From assembly GCA_963805455.1 (NCBI GenBank), contig CAWDUJ010000006.1, positions 323,870 through 387,869 on the forward strand: a stretch of DNA of 64,000 bases, given 5' to 3'. Each line of letters opens with the position of its first letter. The first letter of the stretch is position 1. Both the position numbers and the translations under genes were made by a program. Positions 43,911 to 51,456 of this stretch are shown here, in pieces. The DNA is from VRUE01 sp963805455 (GTDB taxonomy: Bacteria > Actinomycetota > Thermoleophilia > Solirubrobacterales > 70-9). Under the pieces are notes generated by a model, which saw only the letters and a program-made list of their open reading frames with translations, made no database searches and was not told the DNA's origin.

Positions 43911-44543
43911 GCGCTGAAGCCGCTCGTAGAACGGCGGCAATCCCTCCGGGACGATCTCAGGCCCGAGCGCCGGCGGAGCGTCGATCTGGTCGGGAAACTC
44001 CTCCGTTCCCGCGAGCCGAAGCAGATGCGAGCCGTCGATATCGACGACGTACAGCGCGACGGGCACGCCGGCGACTCGACGGGCTTCGGCCACGAGCTGA
44101 TCGGGGACCAGATGCGGGGGCACCTCGTCGAGAACGCGCGTGACCTCAACTGCCACTGGTCGCTCCCGGCCCAGTTGCCCCGGCATCAGGAATGGCATCG
44201 TCGCGACCTTCCCAAACTGACGGGCTGGCTCGCCTGGTGAGGACTGGGCATCGGATTCCCGTTCAAGCAGGGCACTGCTGAGCGCTTGCCGCGTGGGAAA
44301 GTGGCGATAGAGAGTTGAGCGGCCGACTCCTGCCGCCGCGGCGATCTCGGCCATGCTGACCCGCCGCTCACTCGCGAGAGTCGCGGCCGCTTCGAGAATT
44401 CGCTCGCGACGGGCCAGGGCATCCGCGCGCAGAAACACCGGAGCCTCGGATGCGCGACTGCTCGGCTGTTCCGGCTGGACTGACGGCGCCATCGCAGACG
44501 GGACGGTAGCGGTCGGCGACGACGCACGGTAGCGGTGGACCAT
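43866..44543 (-). CDS. TetR-family regulator with truncated C-terminal sensor region
   Basis: The N-terminal half has a clear TetR helix-turn-helix: RRERILEAAATLASERRVSM then AEIAAAAGVGRSTLYRHFPT. The C-terminal half is not the usual helical ligand domain; VPPHLVPDQLVAEARRVAGV then PVALYVVDIDGSHLLRLAGT resembles the opening of a GAF-type sensor domain. The frame ends soon after (FYERLQRQLPGC), where such domains normally continue, and it overlaps the dienelactone hydrolase remnant, so the gene may have lost its 3' end. The start is uncertain: ATG 44543 or ATG 44492, neither with a good Shine-Dalgarno. It is divergent from the PRC-barrel gene, with repeated GTCCCA motifs between them. Confidence 0.65.
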   Translation of the reverse strand: MVHRYRASSPTATVPSAMAPSVQPEQPSSRASEAPVFLRADALARRERILEAAATLASERRVSMAEIAAAAGVGRSTLYRHFPTRQALSSALLERESDAQSSPGEPARQFGKVATMPFLMPGQLGRERPVAVEVTRVLDEVPPHLVPDQLVAEARRVAGVPVALYVVDIDGSHLLRLAGTEEFPDQIDAPPALGPEIVPEGLPPFYERLQRQLPGCVRGRPPDRA

Positions 44544-44553
44544 CAGGCGGCTT

Positions 44554-44636
44554 GTCCCAGTTCTGTCCAACTTGGATGGTTGAAGCGGGGACCAATGGGT
44601 ACAACAGGGACATCAAACGTCCCAGATAATTGGGAC
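44554..44636. promoter_or_regulatory. cluster of GTCCCA/TGGGAC motifs between divergent genes
   Basis: GTCCCA-N6-TGGGAC forms an 18-bp inverted repeat at 44619-44636. A further GTCCCA is at 44554-44559, a GTCCAA at 44565, and GGGAC at 44607-44611 pairs with GTCCC at 44619. The cluster fills the space between the TetR-family gene and the PRC-barrel gene and is the obvious candidate operator for that regulator; the assignment is inferred. Confidence 0.45.
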
Positions 44637-44662
44637 TCGAAGACTGAGAGAAGGGTGGATGA

Positions 44663-45427
44663 ATGCCGAAGACGACCGAGGCTTACGACTTCCGCGGACG
44701 CACACTTGTCGATGGCGACGGAGAGAAGATCGGAAAGATCGACGAGCTCTATTACGACGCGCAGGGCGGCCAGCCCGAGTGGGCGCTGGTCAATACCGGG
44801 CTTTTCGGGACGAAGAAGACCTTCGTGCCGATCCGCAGTGCGAGCCCGGCAGGAGAGGAGCTGAAGGTACCTGTCAGCAAGGAGCAGGTGAAGGATGCTC
44901 CTCGGATCGACGCCGACCAGGAGCTTTCTGAGTCCGAGGAGCGCCAGCTGTTTGACCATTACGGCGTCCCGTACACGACCGAGGGCTCCACGACCGCCGC
45001 TGGCTCTCCCACCTCACCCGAGCGCGGTGCCGGCGACGGTACGAGCGGCCCGAATGGCGACGAGGCGATGACGCGCTCGGAGGAGGAGCTTCGTGTCGGC
45101 ACGGCTGAGCGCGAGCGTGGTCGCGTGCGCCTGCGCAAGCACGTCGTGACCGAGAACGTCCAGCAGACCGTGCCGGTCCGGCGCGAAGAGGTTCGCATAG
45201 AACGCGAGCCGATCACCGGCGAGAACGTCGACGATGCGATGTCCGGGCCGGAGATCTCCGAGGACGAGCATGAGGTGGTCCTCCACGAGGAGGAGCCGGT
45301 CGTCGAGAAGCGCACGGTCGCCAAGGAGCGCGTGCGGCTCGGCACCGAGACCCACGAGGACGAGCGCGAGGTCTCTGAAGAGATCCGCAAGGAGCAGATC
45401 GACGTTGACGACACCCAGCGCCGCTGA
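44663..45427 (+). CDS. PRC-barrel and YsnF/AvaK (DUF2382) domain protein
   Basis: A 254-residue soluble protein. Residues 8-80 are a PRC barrel (DFRGRTLVDGDGEKIGKIDE then LYYDAQGGQPEWALVNTGLF), a small beta-barrel used for protein or membrane-surface contacts. Residues 120-235 are a YsnF/AvaK-type DUF2382 domain, highly charged, with the strands RGRVRLRKHVVTENVQQTVP and EHEVVLHEEEPVVEKRTVAK. Proteins with this pair are linked to general stress in Actinobacteria and cyanobacteria, without a known biochemical role. A purine-rich AGAGAAGGGTGG precedes the ATG. It is the first gene of a five-gene same-strand run of envelope/stress genes. Confidence 0.88.
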   Translation: MPKTTEAYDFRGRTLVDGDGEKIGKIDELYYDAQGGQPEWALVNTGLFGTKKTFVPIRSASPAGEELKVPVSKEQVKDAPRIDADQELSESEERQLFDHYGVPYTTEGSTTAAGSPTSPERGAGDGTSGPNGDEAMTRSEEELRVGTAERERGRVRLRKHVVTENVQQTVPVRREEVRIEREPITGENVDDAMSGPEISEDEHEVVLHEEEPVVEKRTVAKERVRLGTETHEDEREVSEEIRKEQIDVDDTQRR

Positions 45428-45486
45428 CCGATCGTCTGAGCCCATCGACTTCATCGCTCCCCGATAACCAACAAAGGAAGAACCGT

Positions 45487-46086
45487 ATGCCCGAGGACAT
45501 AAATCAGCCGTCTCCGCGCCCTGGAGTAGATGGAGGCAGTGACGGCGGCACGCAGACGAACGCCGCCGAGATCGCCAGCCAGGCGCAGAACAAAGCCCTG
45601 CAGACGGCGGAGCAGGCGCAGGAGAAGCTCCGTGAGCAGTTGAGCCAGCGTTCCTCACAAGCCGCCGCGAAGATCACCGAGCAGGCCGCGGACGTGCGCT
45701 CGGTCAGCGCGGCCCTACGCGACCAGGGAAAGCACGGACCGGCCAGGGCGGCCGATCGCATCGCCGGATACGCCGAGAACGTCGGCGGCTATCTGCGCGA
45801 TAAGGACTCAGACCAGCTGCTGGCAGACATGGAGGACTTTGGGCGTCGTCAGCCATGGGCGATCGCGGCGGGGGGATTGACATTGGGCTTCATCGCCTCG
45901 AGGTTCCTGAAAGCGTCGAGCAGCCGGCGCTATCAGACGCGCACCGCGGGTGCTCGGCCCGAGCAGATGAACCGGCCACCCTCGCCGTCCCAGGCAACGG
46001 GGTCGGAGCTGAGACGCCGCCAGCAGCCCGGCAAGAACAGGCGCGGTTCCGGCGGTTTAGCGAATGGCCACGCACGATTCAGATAA
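45487..46086 (+). CDS. hypothetical protein with amphipathic helices and one membrane segment
   Basis: A 199-residue protein, not assignable to a named family with confidence. Residues 25-75 are a long Ala/Gln-rich amphipathic helix (AEIASQAQNKALQTAEQAQE), followed by a charged middle and one hydrophobic segment near 128-143 (PWAIAAGGLTLGFIASRFLK). The layout resembles DUF883/ElaB-type membrane-anchored helical proteins. GGAAG lies eight bases before the ATG. Its end overlaps the next gene by 23 bases, indicating one operon with the Holin-X and DUF3618 genes. Confidence 0.75.
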   Translation: MPEDINQPSPRPGVDGGSDGGTQTNAAEIASQAQNKALQTAEQAQEKLREQLSQRSSQAAAKITEQAADVRSVSAALRDQGKHGPARAADRIAGYAENVGGYLRDKDSDQLLADMEDFGRRQPWAIAAGGLTLGFIASRFLKASSSRRYQTRTAGARPEQMNRPPSPSQATGSELRRRQQPGKNRRGSGGLANGHARFR

Positions 46087-46486
46087 CGGCCTGCGCGAGC
46101 AGCCGATGGGCGAGTTGTTCAAGCAGCTCTCCACCGATGTCTCGGCGCTGGTGCGCCAAGAGCTGCAGCTGGCGCAGGCCGAGATGACCCAGAAGGGAAA
46201 GCGGGCCGGGATTGGCGCGGGCATGTTCGGCGGCGCGGGGATCCTCGCCCTGATCGCGCTGATGAGCTTCACCGCGTGCGTGGTGGCGGCACTGGCCACG
46301 GGCATGGACGTGTGGTTGGCAGCGCTGATCGTGGCCGCCGTGTACGGCGCGTTGGCCGGGGCACTGGCGCTGCTCGCAAAGAACAAGGTCGCGGAGGCAG
46401 CTCCTCCGGTGCCCGAACAAACAGTCGAAAGCGTTAAGGAGGATGTCCAATGGGCCAAGACCCGGATGCCATCAGGCAGGAAATAG
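46064..46486 (+). CDS. Holin-X (phage holin superfamily III) family membrane protein
   Basis: A 140-residue membrane protein. The N-terminus MGELFKQLSTDVSALVRQEL then QLAQAEM is the family's conserved amphipathic lead; two membrane helices follow (GILALIALMSFTACVVAALA near 58-77 and VWLAALIVAAVYGALAGALA near 82-101), then a short cytoplasmic tail. The family is annotated as putative actinobacterial holin, but chromosomal copies usually sit, as here, next to DUF3618 genes rather than in prophages; a role in membrane stress is the more likely reading. It overlaps genes on both sides. Confidence 0.88.
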   Translation: MATHDSDNGLREQPMGELFKQLSTDVSALVRQELQLAQAEMTQKGKRAGIGAGMFGGAGILALIALMSFTACVVAALATGMDVWLAALIVAAVYGALAGALALLAKNKVAEAAPPVPEQTVESVKEDVQWAKTRMPSGRK

Positions 46487-46986
46487 AGCAGACACGCGAG
46501 CGGATGGGCGACACAGTCGACGCGCTCGGCTACAAGGCGGACGTCCCGGCCCGAGCAAAGGAGTCGATCAGCGACAAGGTCGACACGGTGAAATCAAAGG
46601 TCACGGGAATCGGATCCGGAGTCTCAGCGGCAACACCGCAGCCCCATGATGTGAAGCAGGGCGCCCGGCAGGCGGTGGGCGTCGTGCAGGAGAATCCCAT
46701 TGGCCTCGCGATCGGCGCGACAGCAGTGGGCTTTCTTGCCGGCATGCTCATCCCGAGCAGCAGAATCGAGAATGAGCGCATGGGGCCGGTCGCCGACCAG
46801 GTCAAGGAGCAGGCCAGACAGACCGGGCAGGAGGCACTCGAGCACGGCAAGCAAATCGCTCAAGAGACCGCGACCGTCGCCGCGCAGACGGCGCAGGAGA
46901 GCGGACAGGCACACGCCCAGGTGATGTCCGACAGCGCCAAGCAGTCGGCCGAGCAGGTGCAGCAAACCGTCAAGAGCTCGGGGTGA
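46450..46986 (+). CDS. DUF3618 domain protein
   Basis: A 178-residue protein beginning with the DUF3618 signature DPDAIRQEIEQTRERMGDTV then DALGYKAD. One hydrophobic segment lies near 85-100 (GLAIGATAVGFLAGMLIPSS), followed by a long Gln/Ala-rich helix with coiled-coil character (QEALEHGKQIAQETATVAAQ). It overlaps the Holin-X gene by 37 bases. The pairing with Holin-X is widespread in Actinobacteria; the biochemical role is unknown. GAGG at 46440 lies near the ATG. Confidence 0.87.
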   Translation: MGQDPDAIRQEIEQTRERMGDTVDALGYKADVPARAKESISDKVDTVKSKVTGIGSGVSAATPQPHDVKQGARQAVGVVQENPIGLAIGATAVGFLAGMLIPSSRIENERMGPVADQVKEQARQTGQEALEHGKQIAQETATVAAQTAQESGQAHAQVMSDSAKQSAEQVQQTVKSSG

Positions 46987-46989
46987 GCC

Positions 46990-47616
46990 GTGGCCACCAG
47001 GGAAGTCAATTCAGACATCACCTTCGGCGCCGTGCGGGCTGATCCCGCACGTGCGCCGGAGTCAGCGCTCTCCAACGGCTCCGTCGAGGCTGAGCGTCAA
47101 CGCGAGGAGTTCGGCGGCCTCAACTGGGGAGCGGCCTTCTTCGGTTGGCTAGTGGCGGTCGGCATCGCGGCGATCTTAACCGCGTTCATCAGCGCAGCCG
47201 GCGCAGCAATCGGCCTCACCCATCTAAGCTCCTCAGAGGCGAAGAAGAACGCGGCCACGATCGGCATCGGAGGGGCAATCGCGCTGCTGATCGTGTTACT
47301 GCTTGCCTACTACGCAGGTGGATATGTGGCCGGACGGATGTCGCGCTTCGACGGCGGCCGGCAGGGTTTCGGAGCGTGGCTGATCGGAGTGATCATCACG
47401 GTCCTCTTCGGCGCGGCCGGCGCGATCCTCGGCTCGAAATACAATGTCCTGAGCGCCCTGAACCTGCCGCGCATCCCAGTCCAAGAAGGAACGCTCGCCA
47501 CGGGCGCCGCGATCACCCTGGCGGCGATCGTGCTCGGGACCTTGCTTGCGGCGATTCTTGGGGGACGGATCGGACGCCGCTACCACCGCAAAGTCGACCG
47601 CGTCGCCGTGACTTAG
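46990..47616 (+). CDS. polytopic membrane protein of the stress cluster
   Basis: A 208-residue protein with a GTG start three bases after the DUF3618 stop. After a 45-residue soluble N-terminus there are four hydrophobic segments: AAFFGWLVAVGIAAILTAFI near 49-68, TIGIGGAIALLIVLLLAYYA near 90-109, FGAWLIGVIITVLFGAAGAI near 126-145 and AITLAAIVLGTLLAAILGG near 176-194. A glycine-rich YYAGGYVAGRMSRFDGGRQG loop follows the second. The pattern resembles small YrzE/TIGR04086-type membrane proteins; the assignment is tentative and no function is known. Confidence 0.75.
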   Translation: MATREVNSDITFGAVRADPARAPESALSNGSVEAERQREEFGGLNWGAAFFGWLVAVGIAAILTAFISAAGAAIGLTHLSSSEAKKNAATIGIGGAIALLIVLLLAYYAGGYVAGRMSRFDGGRQGFGAWLIGVIITVLFGAAGAILGSKYNVLSALNLPRIPVQEGTLATGAAITLAAIVLGTLLAAILGGRIGRRYHRKVDRVAVT

Positions 47617-47734
47617 CCGCTCGCGCTCTGCCGGGGAGCGGAGCCGGTTCTGGCAATCAGCGGCGCGTGGCGAGACCCGCGCGTGCCGTCGCGGTTGATC
47701 CGGTAGTCCCAGTATAGAGGGTGATCGCCGGGGT

Positions 47735-47752
47735 GTTCCGCGCAAGCGGAAC
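47735..47752. other. short hairpin before the DUF892 gene
   Basis: GTTCCGC (47735-47741) pairs with GCGGAAC (47746-47752) across a GCAA tetraloop, in the 177-base gap between the membrane-protein gene and the DUF892 gene. It could end the upstream operon, although no T-run follows. Confidence 0.4.
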
Positions 47753-47793
47753 GCGAGATCCGTTTCCCAACGATATGACGATGGAGGCAGTTG

Positions 47794-48817
47794 ATGAGCA
47801 AGTCAGACCAGAAGGTCGTGCAGTACCTGGGCGAAGCGCACGCCAGCGAGATCGGCCTGGTGAGCGTTCTGCGGCTCCCAGATCGCGATGACCCCGCGCG
47901 GCTCCTACCGCGACGGGCTCGAGAAGCACCTGGATGAGACCCGCGCGCACGCCCAGCGGATCCAGGAGCGGGTGGGCGAGCTGGAGCAGGGCCGCAACCC
48001 GGTGCAGGCGCTTCTCGGCTTCACCGAGTCGCTCGTAAGTCAGGGGCTTGCTCTGAGCAAGACGCCGTTTGACCTGCTGCGTGGATCGGGTGGTGAGGAG
48101 AAGGTGCTCAAGAACGCCAAGGACGCGTGCGCGACCGAGGCGCTCGAGATCGCGACCTACACGGCCTTGGAGCGCCTTGCGCGCGATGTCGGAGACGAGC
48201 ACACGGCCAAGCTCGCCGCGTCGATCCGCGGCGAGGAGGAGCGCATGCTCGAGCGCATCATGCGCGAGATCCCCAAGCTCACCGACGCGGTCGTCGGAGC
48301 GGACATCGAGGGTGAGCCCTCCTACGACATCACCACGACCGGTGCGGCAGACGCCGCGCGCGGCGTTGCCGGTGAGGTCACGAATATCGCGAGCAAGACA
48401 CAGACGCGCACCAAGCAAACCGCCCGGCAGGCGCGCAAAGTCCCCGGCGTCGCACAGGCCGAAGGACAGATCAAAGGCGCAGTCGCCTCCGAGGAAGATC
48501 TCGCGATCCCGCGCTATGACTCGCTCACAGCCCAGGAGATCATCAACAAGCTCCCAGAGCTCTCGCAGATCGACCTTGCCAAGGTCGACTCCTACGAGCG
48601 CAAGAACGACAACCGCGCCACAGTCCTGAGCCGCATCACCGCACTACGGCGCGCGGAGCCCTGGCCCGGGTATGACGAGCTCACCGTCGCCGAGATCGAA
48701 GCGGTCCTCGGGGAAGGCGACGAGCAGCGCGCGAAAGACGTCGTTGCGTACGAGCGCTCCCACAAGAACCGCACCGGCGTACTCAAAAACGCACAGCGCG
48801 AGACCGCCAACGCCTGA
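47794..48817 (+). pseudogene. DUF892 (YciE/YciF-like) family gene with a single frameshift
   Basis: ATG 47794 follows GGAGG and begins MSKSDQKVVQYLGEAHASEI then GLVSVLR. The frame then breaks near 47873-47878: a one-base shift is needed to continue as QIAMTPRGSYRDGLEKHLDE and on to the stop at 48817 (309 residues counted from ATG 47888). The continuing part is a ferritin-like helical DUF892 domain (CATEALEIATYTALERLARD; RGEEERMLERIMREIPKLTD) with an added C-terminal ~90 residues containing two copies of a helical motif (IPRYDSLTAQEIINKLPELS; WPGYDELTVAEIEAVLGEGD). DUF892 proteins are linked to stress responses. One indel may be a real mutation or an assembly error. Confidence 0.75.
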
Positions 48818-48830
48818 GTCGAGTCCGACG

Positions 48831-48865
48831 TGCGTGGACGGAGCCACACAAGCTCCGTCCACGCA
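48831..48865 (+). terminator. 14-bp perfect stem-loop after the DUF892 gene
   Basis: TGCGTGGACGGAGC (48831-48844) pairs exactly with GCTCCGTCCACGCA (48852-48865) around CACACAA, beginning 13 bases after the stop codon. It is the strongest hairpin in the window; no T-run follows. Confidence 0.75.
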
Positions 48866-48911
48866 CCGCCGCGGATGCTCCCCGCATGACGACGCTTGGC
48901 GCAGCCTCGAG

Positions 48912-49412
48912 ATGATGCGGATGCTGGCCCCGGTCTCGATCCAGCAGATACTCGAAGTCGTCGCGGAGTTCGATCATTTCGGCGGGGCAAGCCTCGGCCT
49001 AGTTGCATGGGAGCTATGCGTCGATGAGGAGCTGGTTGCGGCCGCTTGGCAGCAGGCAATCAGTCACGGGTTGATGAGCCCCGCCGGTCGCGACTGGCAG
49101 GAGCAGTTGTGGCGGCTCAGTGCCGCAGGCTGGGCGGCCACTCGAAGGGAGCGCGCCAGCTCCTCAGCCGGGCGGCTCCACGAGCAAGGAACCTGTCGGC
49201 TCGGAGCTGGACCCATCGCCCGAAAATCAAGATGCCCCACGCAGTCGACAAGACCACTCCCATTGTCGGGCGGAGACTCGGGCTCGCGTCGGCGGCAGCT
49301 TTGGTTGGGAGCCCAAGAGCAAGAGACGCAGTGCGGCCTGACCGGATGCGAACACGACTGCACGTCGTCCCTCCAGCGCTTCGGGACACATAGGAGGCAG
49401 CCGCCTCAGTGA
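48912..49412 (+). CDS. hypothetical protein, possibly C-terminally corrupted
   Basis: From ATG 48912 the frame gives MRMLAPVSIQQILEVVAEFD then HFGGASLGLVAWELCVDEEL, which is protein-like and suggests a small helical or winged-helix domain of about 80 residues. After WAATRRER the composition becomes low-complexity and Ser/Arg-rich, as if the frame had shifted. No Shine-Dalgarno and no family match are evident. It may be the surviving 5' part of a gene damaged like its neighbours. Confidence 0.35.
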   Translation: MMRMLAPVSIQQILEVVAEFDHFGGASLGLVAWELCVDEELVAAAWQQAISHGLMSPAGRDWQEQLWRLSAAGWAATRRERASSSAGRLHEQGTCRLGAGPIARKSRCPTQSTRPLPLSGGDSGSRRRQLWLGAQEQETQCGLTGCEHDCTSSLQRFGTHRRQPPQ

Positions 49413-49653
49413 ACTCGCCGCGGGCTCTCAATGATCCAGCTCGGCGCTGTCGGTTGACCGAGCTGCGACGCAATCGGCGCCAGACCCCCTCCTCCGCCCG
49501 GGGGAGCCGCAGTCGCGATGCAGACGGCCGTCCGCTTGCTCGCCCCCGATGAGCGGGGCGCAAGCAAGCGGATTGGCAAGTCAAAGTAGAAGTCGCAGTC
49601 GGGCTCGAGCAGATTGTCGCAACGAGGAGGAGGAGCACGTCGATCGTCGAGCT

Positions 49654-51053
49654 GCTGTAAATCCGTAGCCGTCAAGGCGACGGCGTAGGTTCCCTCAAGT
49701 CATTGGCAAGACGATTGAAGGAGGCCTACGCCGTGAGACGCACCGTACCGCCGTCGGCGGAGATTGAAGCGAGGATCGATGGGATGCTGGCTGGTGGGCT
49801 GGCTGCTGAGGATCCGCAGGGCGCGTTGTCGGAGCTCGCGTCGCTGGGGGCGAAGCTGATCATCCAGCGGGCCGTGGAGGACGAGTTCGACGCGTGGTTG
49901 GGTCGCGCGCGTTATGAGCGCAGGCCGGAGGCGCCGCCGGGGAAGCGCAACGGGTTCCGGCCGCGGAGGGTGCAGAGCGCTGAGGGCGAGGTCGATGTCG
50001 AGATCCCGCAGGTGCGGGAGGCTGCTGAGCCGTTCGTGTCGAGACTGTTCCCGCGCGGGAAGCGCTTTTTGCGGACCGAGCCGTTGAAGGCGATGGTGAT
50101 CGGCGCGTTCGTGCGCGGGCTGTCGATGCGCGACGCGGAGTCGTTGTGCGAGGAGGCCGGGCTGGGCAAGGTCTCCAAGTCGACCGCGTCGCGGATCTGC
50201 AAGGAACTGCGCGACCGGTTCACCGCGTTCATGGCACGCGATCTCTCCGCCATCAAGCTCGTCGCGCTGTTCCTGGACGCGATCTACCTCCCGGTCCGCC
50301 CCTCCGGCGCCAAGGAGGGCGTGCTGTGCGCCTGGGGCATCAGCGAGACAGGAGAGCGGGTCCTGCTGTCGGTGATGCTCGGGATGCGCGAGTCCGAGGA
50401 CGACTGGACCGCGCTTGGACGCGACCTCACCGGCCGCGGGCTGCCGTGCCCGCAGCTGATCGTCGCCGACGGCGCCCCCGGCCTCAACAACGCGATCGAG
50501 CAGTGCTGGCCCGCTGCGGATCGTCAACGCTGCACGGTCCATCGCCTCCGCAATCTCTTGGCCAAGCTGCCCGAACGGGAGCGCGAGCGGGTCCGCGCCG
50601 CCTACTGGCAGGCGCTGGATGAGGCCGACTCGATCCAGGACGGCGAGCGGCGGATGCGCACCCTGATCGGCGAGCTCACCGACCACGGCTACGCGGCCGC
50701 GGCCGCCTGCCTCGCCGACGATCTCGACGCGCTCCTGGTCCACCTGAAGTATCCGCTCAGGCACCGGCGCAAGTGGCGGAGCACGAACCTGCTCGAGCGC
50801 TCGCTCGGGGAGGTCCGCCGGCGGACCAAGGTGATCGGCAGATTCCCCGGTGAGCACTCCTGCCTGTCGCTTTGCTGGGCGGTGCTGGACCTAATCATCA
50901 CCCAGTCAACCCGAGTCCTGTTCACCGCCCTCGAACAGCAAGCACTGCGGCGTCTGAGTGACAGTCACTCCCTCCCCAGCCCGAAGGAGGTCGTTGCCGC
51001 CTAAGATATAATGTAACTATTGACACGAACCTGCGCCGTCAGGAATTTACAGC
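49654..51053. mobile_element. IS256-family insertion sequence (first copy, ~1.4 kb)
   Basis: GCTGTAAAT at 49654-49662 and ATTTACAGC at 51045-51053 are perfect outer inverted repeats; inside them GACGGCGTAGGTTC on the left is matched by GACGGCGCAGGTTC (reverse complement) on the right. They enclose one IS256-type transposase gene. No target duplication is seen outside these tips, so either the duplication has decayed or the flanks have been rearranged. Confidence 0.7.
49733..51004 (+). CDS. IS256-family (mutator-type) transposase
   Basis: GTG 49733 is preferred because AAGGAGG (49718-49724) lies eight bases upstream; a TTG at 49703 would add ten residues. The 423-residue protein shows the DDE core of the family: LFLDAIYLPVRPSGAKEGVL (first Asp), LIVADGAPGLNNAIEQCWP then AADRQRCTVHRLRNL (second Asp and the family CxxHxxRN motif), and RKWRSTNLLERSLGEVRRRT (the Glu). 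It is distant from the second IS256-type transposase at 52748, so the two came from different elements. The frame is intact. Confidence 0.92.
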   Translation: MRRTVPPSAEIEARIDGMLAGGLAAEDPQGALSELASLGAKLIIQRAVEDEFDAWLGRARYERRPEAPPGKRNGFRPRRVQSAEGEVDVEIPQVREAAEPFVSRLFPRGKRFLRTEPLKAMVIGAFVRGLSMRDAESLCEEAGLGKVSKSTASRICKELRDRFTAFMARDLSAIKLVALFLDAIYLPVRPSGAKEGVLCAWGISETGERVLLSVMLGMRESEDDWTALGRDLTGRGLPCPQLIVADGAPGLNNAIEQCWPAADRQRCTVHRLRNLLAKLPERERERVRAAYWQALDEADSIQDGERRMRTLIGELTDHGYAAAAACLADDLDALLVHLKYPLRHRRKWRSTNLLERSLGEVRRRTKVIGRFPGEHSCLSLCWAVLDLIITQSTRVLFTALEQQALRRLSDSHSLPSPKEVVAA

Positions 51054-51456
51054 GGCACAGGGACGCCACCGTTCTCGACACTCCTGCATTCACGTGCGGC
51101 CTCAACGGTTCAATGCACCACTGCGGACGGGTGAAGATTGTCATAGCGAGTGGACCTCCCACGCCGGTTGAGGGGTTGGCCACGGCGTGTCGGGTAGCGC
51201 CGGTTGAGATTTGACCCCGCTTGGAGCGAGACCGACGAGCGCCCGTCGTCGCGAAGGCCGAGCCCCGAGGGGCGAGGTCTGAGCGGCGATGGGCGCTTTA
51301 ACCGCTTTCGTCGGGGCGCGGACGGTGGATCGGCACGTTGTAAGCCCTTCTGCGGCCCGCGGCGAGGGCGGCGAGGGTGACGGGTCCTGGAGATCTCGGC
51401 GCTTGCCGGCCTGGACGGGGGTTGATCGCGTGACCGGCGGCCGGCGTGCGCTCCGG
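51005..51456. other. intergenic DNA between two insertion sequences
   Basis: No gene is supported here. The stretch contains the right end of the first IS256-type element (to 51053), the left end of the IS30-type element (from about 51166) and an 11-bp direct repeat CGCCGGTTGAG at 51162-51172 and 51198-51208. The rest, to the transposase stop at 51457, is GC-rich and without recognisable features. Confidence 0.45.

Noticed and set aside
46064..46486. Prophage lysis cassette, because of the holin annotation
   Set aside because: No endolysin, tail or integrase gene is nearby; the gene overlaps a DUF3618 gene as in many phage-free actinobacterial chromosomes.
48672..48911. Upstream extension of the hypothetical gene at 48912
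   Set aside because: It overlaps the DUF892 gene end in another frame and reads as Ser/Arg-rich noise; the terminator hairpin at 48831 also lies inside it.
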